DNA from: Arachis hypogaea
Taxonomy: Eukaryota > Streptophyta > Magnoliopsida > Fabales > Fabaceae
Assembly (NCBI RefSeq): GCF_003086295.3
Contig: NC_092048.1
Coordinates: forward strand, 87,152,626-87,216,625
Length of the DNA stretch: 64,000 bases
Direction of reading: 5' to 3'
Numbering within the stretch: position 1 is the stretch's first letter; each line of letters opens with the position of its first letter. The position numbers and the translations under genes were made by a program. The notes under the pieces were generated by a model. That model did no database searches. It had not been told where the DNA came from and was given only the letters and a program-made list of their open reading frames with translations. Below, one piece after another: positions 32,638 to 43,631 of the stretch.

Positions 32638-32706
32638 GTGAGGCTCCATGAGAGCTCACTGTCAAGCTATTGACATTAAAGAAGCGCTTGTTGGGAGGCA
32701 ACCCAA
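32638..32706 (+). other. Conserved multi-hairpin element (element D)
   Basis: Same order as in A and B. In the first hairpin GAGCCCAC has become GAGCTCAC, which still pairs with GTGAG(G)CTC through a bulged G. Confidence 0.7.
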
Positions 32707-32852
32707 TGTTATTTAATCATATCTATTTTATTTTCTTTTTGTTATTTCGTGATTTATTAGGTTGATGATCATGTGAAGTTACAAAAACTACTGAAAAATA
32801 AAAAACAGAATGAAAAACAGCATTGAAAACAGCACACCCTGGAGGAGAGCAG

Positions 32853-32996
32853 TCTGGCGTTTAAACGCCAGAAATAAGCATCTGTCTGGCGTTTAACGCT
32901 AGAAACAAGCACCAAGCTGGCGTTTAACGCCAGAAACAAGCATCTGCCTGGTGTTAAACGCCAGAAACAAGCAGCAGTCTGGCGTTAAACGCCAGA
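32853..32996 (+). repeat. Palindrome array upstream of the ORF3 remnant (element D)
   Basis: Five CTGGCGTTTAACGCCAG units with the regular spacer aacaagcatct/aacaagcagcag. The TATA-containing stretch found in A and B after this array has been deleted in D (between about 33110 and 33125). Confidence 0.88.
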
Positions 32997-33161
32997 ATTG
33001 CACAACAAGGGCATTTTACACGCCTAATTGGAGCAGGGATGTTAAGTCCTTGACCCCACAGGATCCCCACCTACCTCACCATTCAAATTCAAACCATTTT
33101 CCTCCCAAACCCACCCATTCACACACCTCCATCTCCTCCATATTCTCCACTTCTTTCTTCT

Positions 33162-33198
33162 TTTGCTCGAGGACGAGCAAACCTTTTAAGTTTGGTAT
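33162..33198 (+). other. Hairpin plus TAAGTTTGGTAT module (element D)
   Basis: TTTGCTCG-AGGA-CGAGCAAA (33162-33181) and TAAGTTTGGTAT (33187-33198), five bases apart. Confidence 0.65.
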
Positions 33199-33234
33199 GG
33201 TAAAGTATTGATTTTTATTTTTCCATAACCATTT

Positions 33235-33468
33235 ATGGCACCTAAGGCCGGAGAAACCTCTAGAAAGAGGAAAAGGAAGGCAGCCGCTTCCACCCCCGAG
33301 TCATGAGAGATGAAGAGGTTCATCTCAAGGGTCCATAGTTCAGTGGTAGAGCATTTGTTTGTAGATCAAAGAGCTATGAGGAAAGAGCAACAAAGACAAG
33401 GAAGAGACATAGAGGAGCTCAAGAGCACCATTGGTTCTTCAAGAAGAAGAAGACGCTACCCTCACTAA
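33235..33468 (+). pseudogene. ORF3 remnant of element D
   Basis: The first 30 or so codons (MAPKAGETSRKRKRKAAAST) end with TGA where A has TGG. After KRFISRVH the sequence jumps to the last ~35 codons (RKEQQRQGRDIEELKSTIGS), missing about 0.95 kb that A and B have. The gap is bridged by the tRNA-like segment at 33329-33370. Confidence 0.85.
33329..33370 (+). tRNA. 5' part of a tRNA-Cys-like sequence (fragment, not a functional tRNA)
   Basis: The 42 bases beginning GGGTCCATAGTTCAGTGGTA match, from memory, the 5' two thirds of plant nuclear tRNA-Cys(GCA): acceptor strand GGGTCCA, D arm GTTC/GAGC with an AGTGGTA loop that contains the A box, and anticodon arm TTTGT-TTGTAGA-TCAAA. I see about four substitutions, mostly C to T, including anticodon GCA to GTA. 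The T arm and the 3' acceptor strand are absent. The flanks are ORF3 sequence, and part of each end may be ORF3-derived microhomology. Confidence 0.6.
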
Positions 33469-34609
33469 GGTGGACTCGTTCCTTAATCTCCCTATTCTTA
33501 TTTCTCTATTTTTTGTTTACTATGCTTTATGTTTATTTATGTTTGGGTCTTATTACATGATCACTAGTATCTAAGTGTCTATGTCTTAAAGATATGAATG
33601 TGCTATGAATCCATCACCTTTCTTAAATGAAAAATTTTTTCTGAAAAAGAAAAAGAAGTACATGAATTTCGAAATTTAAAATAGTTTAATTATTTTGATG
33701 TGGTGGCAATACTTTCTGTTTTCTGAATGAATGCTTGAACAGTGCATATGTCTTTTGAATTTGTTGTTTATGAATGTTAAAATTGTTGGCTCTTGAAAGA
33801 ATGATGAAAAAGGAGAAATGTTATTTGATAATCTAAAAAATTATAAAAATGATTCTTGAAGCAAGAAAAAGCAGTGAAGAACAAAGCTTGCAGAAAAAAA
33901 ATGCGAAAAAAAAGGAGCAAGAAAAAGAAAAAGCAAGCAGAAAAAGCCAAAAGCTCTTTAAACTAAAAGGCAAGAGCAAAAAGCCAATAGTCCTTAAAAC
34001 CAAAAGGCAAGAGTAATAAAAAGGATCCAAGGCTTTGAGCATCAGTGGATAGGAAGGCCTAAAGGAATAAAATCCTGGCCTAAGCGGCTAAACCAAGCTG
34101 TCCCTAACCATGTGCTTGTGGCGTGAAGGTGTCAAGTGAAAACTTGAGACTGAGCGGTTAAAGTCGAGGTCCAAAGCAAAAACAGAGTGTGCTTAAGAAC
34201 CCTGGACACCTCTAATTGGGGACTTTAGCAAAGCTGAGTCACAATTTGAAAACGTTCACCCAGTTATGTGTCTGTGGCATGTACGTATCCGGTGGTAATA
34301 CTGGAAAACAGAGTGCTTAGGGCCACGGACAAGACTCATAAAGTAGCTGTGTTCAAGAATCAACATACTGAACTAGGAGAATCAATAACACTATCTAAAT
34401 TTCGAGTTCCTATAGATACCAATCATTCTGAACTTCAAAGGATAAAGTGAGATGCCAAAACTGTTCAGAAGCAAAAAGATAATAGCCCCGCTCATCTAAC
34501 TAAGACTGATCTTCATAGATGTTTTTGGAATTCATTGTATATTCTCTTCTTTTTATCCTACTTTGTTTTTAGTTTCTTGGGGACATGCAACAATTTAAGT
34601 TTGGTGTTG
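33469..34609 (+). other. Conserved 3' non-coding region of element D
   Basis: Homologous to A and B. It includes the GNRA-type hairpin (34132-34147) and TAAGTTTGGTGT at 34596-34607. The hairpin before the LTR (tttcttg-ggga-catgcaa) is degenerate. I see no gene. Confidence 0.7.
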
Positions 34610-36149
34610 TGATGAGAGGATAATTTATACGCTTTTTGGCATTATTTTTAGGTAGTTTTTAATATGTTTTAGTCACTTTTTATTATATTTTTATTAGTTT
34701 TTAAATAAAAATAACATTTCTAGACTTTACTATGAGTTTGTGTGTTTTTCTGTGATTTCAGGTAATTTCTGGCTAAAATTGAGGGAGCTGAGCAAAACTC
34801 TGATTCAGGCTGATAAAGGACTGCAGATGCTGTTGGATTCTTACCTCCTTGCACTCGAAATGGATTTTCTGGAGCTACAGAAATCCAAATGGCGCGATCT
34901 CAATTGCTTTGGAAAGTAGACATCCAGGTAATTCCAGCAATATATAATAGTCCAAACTTTTCTCAAGGATAAACGACGTAAATTGGCGTTCAACGCCAGT
35001 TCCATGTTGTAGTCTGGCGTTAAACGCCAGAAACAGGTTACAAATTGGAGTTAAATGCGAAAAATAGGTTACAACCTGGCGTTTGACTCCAGAAATAGCC
35101 TAGACACGTGTAAAGCTTAAGTCTCAGCCCCAGCACACACCAAATGGGCCCCAGAAGTAGATTTCTGCACCATCTATCTTAGTTTACTCATTTCCTGTAA
35201 ACCTAGGTTACTAGTTTAGTATTTAAACAACTTTTAGAGATTTATTTTGTACCTCATGACATTTTAGATCTGAACTTTGTACTCTTTGACGGCATGAGTC
35301 TCTAAACTCCATTGTTGGGGGTGAGGAGCTCTGCTGTGTCTCGATGAATTAATGCAATTATTTCTGTTTTCTATTCAAACACGCTTGTTTCTATCTAAGA
35401 TGTTCATTCGCACTTCAATATGATGAATGTGATGATCCGTGACACTCATCACCATTCTCAATCTATGAACGCGTGCCTGACAACCACTTCCGTTCTACCT
35501 TCAATTGAATGAGTATCTCTTGGATTACTTAATCAGAATCTTCGTGGTATAAGCTAGAATCCATTGGCAGAATTCTTGAGAATCCGAAATGTCTAAACCT
35601 TGTCTGTGGTATTCCGAGTAGGATTCAGGGATTGAATGACTGTGACGAGCTTCAAACTCACAAGGGTTGGGCATAGTGACAGACGCAAAAGGATCAATGG
35701 ATCCTATTCCAGCATGAGTGAGAACCGACAGATGATTAGCCGTACGGTGACAGCGCACCTGGACCATTTTCACTGAGAGGATAGATGGTAGCCATTGACA
35801 ACGGTGATCCACCAACACACAGCTTGCCATATGAGGAACCTTGCGTGCGTGAAGAAGAAGTCAGGGGGAAAGCAGAGATTCAGAAGACAAAGCATCTCCA
35901 AAACTCCAACATATTCTCCATTACTGCATAACAAGTATTTATTTCATGCTCTTTTATTTCTCGCAATTCAAACTGATAATCATAATCAATATCCTGACTA
36001 AGAATTACAAAATAACAATAGATTGCTTCAAGCCAACAATCTCCGTAGGATTCGACCCTTACTCACATAAGGTATTACTTGGACGACCCAGTGCACTTGC
36101 TGGTTAGTGGTACGAGTTATGAAAAGTGTGATTTACAATTCGTGCACCA
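34610..36149 (+). repeat. 3' LTR of element D
   Basis: 1540 bp, TGATGAGAGG to CGTGCACCA, with a palindrome array at 34985-35093. Divergence from the 5' copy is a few percent by eye. Confidence 0.93.
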
Positions 36150-36222
36150 ACTGTCCGAACTCGTGGGGCGAGAGCTTCCCAGGTCATGGCACGCCTGCAA
36201 CCTAAGAAGGTACTATAGCTAG
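36150..36222 (+). pseudogene. Element C pol, last codons
   Basis: After the duplicated ACTGT the frame continues SELVGRELPRSWHACNLRRY and ends with TAG at 36220-36222. This confirms that D was inserted into a once continuous integrase gene. Confidence 0.88.
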
Positions 36223-37618
36223 GAATGGTAAGGGATCTCAGCATAGGGTGTACTCTTTTTCCTGAAAAGGTTTTTTAATGAGGCACCAAGTTGAGATCCA
36301 CAAATTGTCCGACTCAAAAGGATAAAAACTCCACATGTACATATTTGTATTTTCTTTTAAATAAAATATGTTGAGGTATCCTACAAATGCTCAAGCCGCA
36401 TTAATCTGAAACATTCATCGTCCGATTATAAAGCAACAGATTGGCAGAAAGTGAAAATCGAATTCACTGCACGATCACGATAAAGACCAGCAGAGAGGAA
36501 AACCAAATTCATCTCAAGGTCGATTAAACAAGGATTGAACTCACCTTCTACAAATCGGCAAAGATGAAAACAGAATAATGCAAGAAGTTATCGAAAGTGA
36601 TCCGGAGAAAAGACCTGACGAGGTCTTAATGGATTGCTAAATAATAACTTAAAGACTGGCCAACATTAAGAAGTCGGACCAAGTCAAACCAAGTTATAAG
36701 TAAACCCTGGAAAGAGGTCTGGCCAGCCCTATAAAAGAGGATTACTTTAACTCAGAAGGGCTCGACATGACAAAGTCGGCCTAAAACATAAAAGTTATAA
36801 AAGTAATCCTTGAAAGAGACCTGAACAAGGTCCAAGAAAGAGGATTACAAAAATAACTTAGAAGGGCCCGACATGACAAAGTCGGTCCAAAACATAAAAG
36901 TTATAAAAGTAATCCCTAAAAGAGACCTGAACAAGGTCCAAGAAAGAGGATTACAAAAATAACTTAGAAGGGCCCGACATGACGAAGTCGGCCCAAAACA
37001 TAAAAGTTATAAAAGTAATCCCTGAAAGAGACCTGAACAAGGTCCAAGAAAGAGGATTACAAAATAACTTAAAGGACCCGATGCAAAGAAGCCGGTCCAA
37101 AACATAAAGCTACAAAAATAATCCTTGAAAGAAACCTAAAAAGGGGTCCAAAAAAAAAAGAAGAGGATTATTAACAAAACAGCTCGGACAAAACCGACAT
37201 AAAGAAATCGGCGACCTCGGCGATTATACATAGAAAAAAGACCTGAACAAAGTCCAAACAAAACGAATTGATGGAAATGACATCAGGCAAAAGAACCAAG
37301 CCAACCCAAAGAGGTCAGACAAAGTCCCAACACTCCCAAAATACTAGAAAGATGCTAAGACGAGTGCAGACAGACATGATATAAAAACTGCTAGCTATAA
37401 TAACGGCAAAGCTTCAGAGGCCACCAAAATCAGCCTTGAAAGCCTGGAAACTGCTTTGTTTTTCAAAATAAAGTTTCTAAACAAGCAACCAAGAGAGTGT
37501 CAACAGTCAGCAAAATACCATTTACAAAAAATAAATAGTTCAAAATCCCACAGACAGGGCCATACACAAATATACCGAGAATAACTAAAGAGGATCCAGA
37601 GGTTTCCCAGAAGATGCA
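36223..37618 (+). repeat. Element C 3' region with ~106-bp tandem repeat
   Basis: From about 36690 to 37190 a unit of ~106 bp is repeated about four times. The landmark 'gggcccgacatgac' recurs at 36758, 36864 and 36970, and in a decayed form at 37074. The unit contains 'aaagttataaaagtaatcc' and 'agagacctgaacaaggtcc'. The rest of the stretch shows no gene. Tandem repeats at this position are known for Tat elements and can seed satellites. Confidence 0.85.
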
Positions 37619-39522
37619 TCAACATGGGGCGAAGGAGGACGAGTCTGGAGGGGCACAGCATCCATCATCTCGATTTAATATCTGACAATCAGGCTCTGGT
37701 TCGGGATGATTAACCCCAGCAGGAGGAGCTGAAGAAGTCGGCACAACAGTGGCTTTGGCAACCGGCACAGGTAGAGGTTCAACGTCGTCGTCATCAAGGT
37801 CATCAGGGATGATCTTGCCATCCTTCACGATATTGTCCAAGCTGAAGAGAGTAAGGTTGACCTCGGGAGCACGAACTCGAACTTGATCCTTTAGGTTCTC
37901 ATAGGCAGCATTTACGCTGCCCACAAGGTGACCTTGGAGTTTGGCATAATCAACCCGGGCAGACTCCAACTCTTCCCTAAGACGCATTACCTCACGGTAG
38001 GATGTGACATAGCTGTCCTTATGCCTCAAGGCCGTGTCTTCAGCCAACCTCACAGAAGCCGCCAAAGCAACAGAACTCACCTTCTCGCCTTCCAACTCCT
38101 TCTCTAGCTTGGCCACCTTCACTTGAAGCTCCTCCTTCAAACCTTTCATTCTGTCAAACTCCCGCTTAGCCTCTTCCATAAAGGCCTTGGTAGCATGAAG
38201 GGGAAGATCTTGGACAGTACGGTACATAGCAGCTCCCATATGTGCCATCTTAATACTACTCCGAGTAATGAAGTCTAAATGGCGAAGGAGAGATACATCG
38301 TCAGTGGGGATGATGCCATAAGGACCGATTTGCTGATCAACAAACTCAATTGCATCAAAATCAGGAGCGTCAAGGTTAAAAGGCTCAGTTGTCTTCTGTT
38401 TTTTGTGAGGAGGAGCACCAGAAGTAGCCATAGAAGCTTGCAGAGGATCAACCAAACGAACCCGGGGAGTAGAGATTACTTTCCTCGACCCCGGCGAGCT
38501 CGGTACGGCCGGCTTCGATTGAACCTGGGACGATCCCTCTCCAGCCGCTTTGGCCGAGATGTTTTGGGCTACAGTAGCTTTCCTTGCCCTTTTGAAGGCC
38601 TTCATAGATTCATTATTTTTAATCATCTCTGCAAGCAAAACACAACAGTAAGGAACCAAGTCACAAATAAAAAAAAAGCTTGCAAGAAATACGGGAGCAG
38701 ACAAAAGAGGACAATCAAAAAATTGACCACTACCCAGCTCAGTTCGGAGGAGAGAGGGGTTGGTTAAAAATTTCTTTGTGTCGAGATAGGGAGGCTGCCC
38801 CCAGTTTTCTTCCAGAACAGTCACGAAAGCTTGCTCAGCCTCATCTAACATTTCCCATGTATATCTAGAAACCCTCACATCCTTTTGCCATTCCAAGGAA
38901 AGGCGGGCTCGTCATTTTCATCCAAAAAAAAGGGGCGAGCCCCTTCAACAACTCGGACTTTAAAAAAGTAATTTTTAAAGTCACGGAAAGATTCATCAAA
39001 CATGGAGAAAACCTTTTTTCCCTGAGAAGCTCGAGAAGAAACCCAAGCGGCTTTCTTCTTAACTACCTCAGGCTTTGTCAAAACAAAGAGATAAAAGAAA
39101 AGAGATTGCGAAGTAGGAATACCGAATCCATGACACAACAATTGAAAGATTTTTATGAAACCCCAGAAATTGGGGTGAAGTTGGGACGGAGCAACATTAC
39201 AGGACCATAACAGGTTGGTCTCAAAATCGGTAAAAGGAAGAGTGATATTTATTTGACTAAAAAAGAAGTCGTAGGCATAGAAAAAAGGGCGCTCTCCAGT
39301 AATTCAGGTAGAAAAACAGACCCTCTCCTCAGAACTTGGAGATACAAGCTCATAGTTCTTTTCATCACCAACATTACCACAGATCTTATGAAATTGCCTA
39401 AGTTGCTGACAGAATTCAGAGTCAACCAACAAAACACACAGAAGAACGATAGAATCCACCCAATCAGCCATGCCCTCAGGGACTTGGGAAGACGTCTCAA
39501 CAATATTTTTGCGAGAAGACAT
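37619..39522 (-). pseudogene. Antisense ORF of element C (Transposase_28/'putative gypsy type transposon'-like)
   Basis: Read on the minus strand: MSSRKNIVETSSQVPEGMAD, a TGA near 39320, FFYAYDFFFSQINITLPFTD, LHPNFWGFIKIFQLLCHGFG, VKKKAAWVSSRASQGKKVFS, a 1-bp frameshift near 38893, then LEWQKDVRVSRYTWEM. A GT...AG intron of about 105 bp probably lies at 38629-38733. It interrupts ELG|EMIKNNESMKAFKRARK, and its AG is preceded by ttttgcttgc. The end is coiled-coil-rich (MKGLKEELQVKVAKLEKELE). Such antisense genes between pol and the 3' LTR are known in Tat elements, for example maize Grande. The function is unknown. Confidence 0.75.
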
Positions 39523-40286
39523 GAGGCCAACTAATCCTACAACAAGAAAAGAAGATCGGATTACTAAAAAACATCTCGGGCGAAGGACAAAATAACTCGG
39601 CTAGTATGATTCAGACGGCACAAATAACAAAAGGAAAACCCCAAGACCCACGCAGAAGGTCCAGGGGCATCCTTTGGAGGCAGTCAGGGAACAAGGATTC
39701 AGGAAAACCTACAAAACTAACGCAGAGCGAAAACCCTTTCTAAGGCGAAAAAGAAAGCATCATCCCAGAAAGCTACAAATCAGACAAAACCGAAATAGTT
39801 ACCTCCCAAATTTGATCCTTTCTTGGCTTATCAGCAAGCAAAATAGCAAATCATATCAAAGAAGAAGTCATCAAAGATGCCACCTTTTTCCAGAGAAATA
39901 AAAATCCCCCAGAATAAGCAAAATAACACGAAGAAATAATCGTTATCTTTCACAGAATTCATCAGCAAAAAGCTATCAGCATGACAAAAAAGAACAATCT
40001 TTCGAGGAAACAAGGAATGTGAAGCAAAGGAACCATTTCAAAAGCAAGAGAAACGGAGCATTAAAAATAATTAATGAAGGTATCAAACCCTCGCACGTTC
40101 CCAAGAACAGAGCGCTGATACAAAAAGCGCACGCTTTCAGAAGAAAACGTTCCACATTCAAAAAAGGAAGATTCTACAAAGAAAGAAGTCGACAAATGCT
40201 CAAGTTTGGCTTCACCAGAGAAGGATCGAAGTCTTAAAAACTAGGACTCGACCACAAAAAGAAAGACCAAGCTCGAGCAGGGGCAC
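39523..40286. other. Element C 3' end before the LTR
   Basis: A-rich (plus strand), no supported gene. The segment AGCAGGGGCACC at 40278-40287 is the likely polypurine-tract region. By position the promoter of the antisense ORF should lie here; I saw no clear minus-strand TATA box. Confidence 0.55.
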
Positions 40287-40818
40287 CGTTCACACCCTGG
40301 GTCGAGCTATCCGACCCGGGATGTTCAGTAACAAAGCGACCGACCTCTTCAGGTCAGGCTATTCGACCTCTTCTCAAAGAGGTCGGCCAAATTGACAGGA
40401 AAGCCCAGTAAAGGGCCCAAATAGAGGAACACGACCCAAATCTAAAGGCAGTTCAAGCCTATAGAGATAAAGGCGGTTCCCTTGAAGATAAGCTGACCTC
40501 ACCCAAAGATAGGATAAGATAACTAACTTATCTTATCCAAAAAGGTCACTCCACACCATTATAAATACACTGGAGTACCCAGGTATAACTCATACTCTGA
40601 TTCTACAAAAAACCTGTTTAATACCCAAGCTAACTTAAGCATCGGAGTCTCTTGCAGGTACCCCCACCCTCCGATGACGAAGGATCAGCAGTGCATCCAG
40701 TCTCGCAAGTCGGACACGACAGCTCCGGCCGTTACCCACCAGCCGGACACGTCATCTCTGACCAGTACAGAAAATCTCGTCCGAGATCGACCTACAGTTT
40801 TAGGTAACCCTCGGAACA
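40287..40818 (+). repeat. 3' LTR of element C
   Basis: 532 bp, CGTTCACACC to CCTCGGAACA, TATAAATA at 40560-40567. It is followed by the ATACC duplication. Confidence 0.93.
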
Positions 40819-42234
40819 ATACCGGATGCGTCTTCTTTGGTGAAAGTAATTGCGGGGATGTCGGATGCTTCCTCCTTTCCCTCGACATGATATACTTCTT
40901 TAAGATATCTTTTGCGAGATGATTTGGAGATTCCTCCTCCCGCAAATCCGTTGTGTATCATGTGGACGTGTCTTTCTGGTGTACGAGGTGATCGTTCGGT
41001 TCGTCCGACATCTTCATCCCTTCTTCTTTTTCTTTGCTCATCGTCTCGAGTGGCCAGGTACCGATCTAATTTTCCTTCTCTTACTAGTTTTTCTATGACA
41101 TTCTTTAAGTCAAAACATTCATTGGTGGAATGCCTGCAGATTCTATGGTATTCGCTATATTCAGACCGATTTCCTCCACCTTTTTTGCCTTTGAGTGGTC
41201 GAGCTGGGGGTATTTTTTCAGTATGGCAGACTTCTCTGTAAACATCCACAAGGGACACCCGAAGAGGGGTGTAATTGTGGTATTTTTTTATTTTCTCCCC
41301 ATGTCGATCCTCCTTCTTTTTGGACTCTTTGTCCTTATCCCGGGAGGGGTAGGTGAATCCGGAATTTGAGGTCTCTCCTAGTCGAGAGTTTTCCTCCATG
41401 TTGATGTACTTCTCTGCCTGTTCTTGCACTTCGTTCAGAGATGTGGGGTGTTTTTTCGATATAGATTGGCTAAAAGGTCCCTCTCGCAAGCCATTGATGA
41501 GGCCCATAATGATGGCTTCCGTTGGTAGGCTTTGTATGTCCAAGCATGTTTTGTTGAATCCTTCCATGTAGCTGCGAAGACTTTCCCGATCCCCTTGTTT
41601 GATTCCTAATAGACTTGGGGCGTGCTTAGCTTTATCTTTTTGGATAGAGAATCTGGCCAGCAACTTCTTGGCTAAGTCGTCGAAGCTTGAGATGGACCTA
41701 GGAGGTAGATTGTCAAACCATCTAATCGCTATCTTTGTTAAAATAGTCGGAAAGGCTTTGCAGCGAACTGCATCTGAGGCGTCGGTGAGGTACATTCTAC
41801 TTCTGAAGTTGCTGAGATGATGGCTGGGATCTGTAGTGCCATCATACAGAGTCATGTCGGGAAGTTTGAAGTCTTTTGGGGTTTTTTCCCTCATGATTTC
41901 TTTGGTGAATGGATCTTGGTCTTTACGGGAATCACCTTCATGACTTGACCGAGTAGTCTTGGTCTTGAGGTCTGCTTCGAGTTTTAGGAGCATGTCCTCT
42001 AACTCGCGGCGTCGCCTAACTTTTCTTCGTAGGTCTTTCTCAGCTTCTCATTGATGTTCCACCTCTTTTTCGAGTTGCTTTAAGCGGTCTTTGAAGTGCC
42101 ACCACGGCTCCCACATTTGGTGAATCATTGTTTTTGTTAGGTTGAGGAGTATCTTTTGGTGTAGTGTCCGCGTTCTTGTGCGGTGTTCTATCTTCTAGAT
42201 CTGAATCATGGTCGTTGTCATGGTCGTCCGCCAT
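40819..42234 (-). pseudogene. Element E gag to protease start (Tat-type), right part
   Basis: Read on the minus strand: MADDHDNDHDSDLEDRTPHK at 42234, a frameshift between about 42040 and 41993, then LEADLKTKTTRSSHEGDSRK, the Gag core (DMTLYDGTTDPSHHLSNFRS), zinc-knuckle-like YSEYHRICRHSTNEC (first C replaced), and FTKEDASGI, where element C interrupts it. Joined to 8239-8955 it is colinear with the C gag-protease. It is a close sibling of C. Confidence 0.92.
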
Positions 42235-42274
42235 GGTGATGGGATGACTTCCAGGTCCCCGACAACGGCGCCAA

Positions 42275-42817
42275 TGTTCCGAGGGTTAGCTGAAACTGTA
42301 GGTCGATCTCGGACGAGATCTTCTGCGTTGGTCGGTACTGACGTGTCCGGCTGGTGAGTGGCGGCCGGAGCTGTTGTATCCGACTTGTTGGACTGGCTAT
42401 GCTGCTGATCCTTCGTCACTGGAGGGTGGGGGGTACCTGCAAGGGACTCCGATACTTAAGTTAGCAAGGGTATTAAGCATGTTTTTTGTAGAATCAGAGT
42501 ATGAGTTGTACCTGGGTGCTCCAGTATATTTATAATGGTGTGGAGTGACCTTTTTAGATAAGATAAGTTAGTTATCTTATCTTATCTTATCTTATCTTTG
42601 GGTGAGGTCAGCTTATTTTCAAGGGAACCGCCCTTCTCTCTGTAGGCTTGGGCTGCCTTTGGATTTGGGTCGTGTTCCTCGATTTTGGGCCCTCTTTGGT
42701 CTTTCCTGTCGATTTATCCGAGCTCTTTGGGAAGAGGTCGGATGGTTTGACCTAAAGAGGTCGTTCGCTTTGTCGCTAGTCATCCTGGGTCGGACATCTC
42801 GACCCAGGGTATGAACA
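42275..42817 (-). repeat. 5' LTR of element E
   Basis: 543 bp (minus strand TGTTCATACC to CTCGGAACA). It differs from the 532-bp LTRs of C partly by a (TTATC)n expansion near 42570-42598. TATA box on the minus strand at 42527-42534. The primer site TTGGCGCCGTTGTCGGGGA lies at 42256-42274 (minus). E entered F near AGTGC (42818-42822). Confidence 0.9.
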
Positions 42818-42822
42818 AGTGC

Positions 42823-43471
42823 CAAATTTGATTTTATTAATTTATTTTAATTACCATGTCTCCTATCTACTCCTTTTACATGTCTGTGAAAATGGCATTC
42901 ATGCTAATGGAGTAGAGTTCCCAACTTGGCTTAGGAGTTGATTAATTAGAGACCCTTGAGTTGTGATACTCATGTGTAATATGTAATTGAGAATCACTGG
43001 CTAACTCAATTTTCACTGACTCTAGTCCTTCCCTAGAAAGTGACTAGGACTTGTGAATCAGAGTTAGTGCTACCCATTTAACCTTCCTTTGTAACTGCAA
43101 GAGGATAACTGAGTGGAAGCAATAAACCTTTACTATTACACTTGGAAAAAGACAAGGATAGAAATTCCAATTATCTCTCCTAACCAAGATCTCTTATTTC
43201 AAATACATAACATCTCTTGCTATTGTTCGCTGCTTTAATTTCTTGCTATTTATTTTTCCGTTCTCCACCTCAAAAATTACTCAGAAAATTCCTAACCAAT
43301 AAATTGCACCTTGTGTCAACTCTTTGGGAAACGACCTGGGAATTCTACTCCCAGTTATTTAATTTTAATTGTGACACAAATTAAATTGATAATGGAAAAT
43401 TCGTCGGTTAAGACTGTACTGACAACGCTGTTTTTATTAGAAATTTTTAACCGGCATTTTTCTACCCATCA
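42823..43471 (+). repeat. Element F, 3' part of an LTR
   Basis: The end ACCCATCA at 43471 is followed by TTTTTGGCACCGTTGCTGGG, a tRNA-Asp-type primer site (43473-43494). The start of this LTR was separated by the insertion of E and is not in the window. There is no gene. Confidence 0.75.
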
Positions 43472-43631
43472 ATTTTTGGCACCGTTGCTGGGGAGTTGCA
43501 ACAGTGTGCTAAATTATTGGTTGATGTAAAAAATTTTATTTTTATATAATTGCATTTTTTTCTATTTTCTTTGTGTGTTTTCTATTTATTATAATAATTA
43601 TTATCATTTATCTTTAGTATATTTTATTACC

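Larger units (their letters stand above)
25544..36149 (+). mobile_element. Element D: 10.6-kb Athila-type element with RT but no integrase
   Basis: The LTRs are 25544-27082 (1539 bp) and 34610-36149 (1540 bp). The target duplication ACTGT (25539-25543 and 36150-36154) is perfect and splits the integrase end of C. The content is leader, gag, protease, RT, RNase H, then a direct join to the A/B-type tail (hairpins, palindromes, ORF3 remnant, 3' region). It is the only Athila-type element in the window with RT. Integrase is missing. Confidence 0.95.
8956..40818 (+). mobile_element. Element C: Tat-type LTR retrotransposon, interrupted by B and D
   Basis: The LTRs are 8956-9487 and 40287-40818, both 532 bp, differing at about 19 positions by eye. 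The target duplication is ATACC (8951-8955 and 40819-40823). Without B, D and their duplications the element is about 10.2 kb. The order is LTR, primer site, gag, protease, RT, RNase H, second (archaeal-type) RNase H, integrase, 3' region with a minisatellite and an antisense ORF, LTR. The second RNase H after RT is the hallmark of the Tat lineage. Stops and frameshifts make it defective. Confidence 0.95.

Noticed and set aside
40287..40288. 3' LTR of C starting with CG as a sign of a wrong boundary
   Set aside because: The length (532 bp), the rest of the sequence and the perfect ATACC duplication at the other end fix the boundary. The first T has simply mutated to C.
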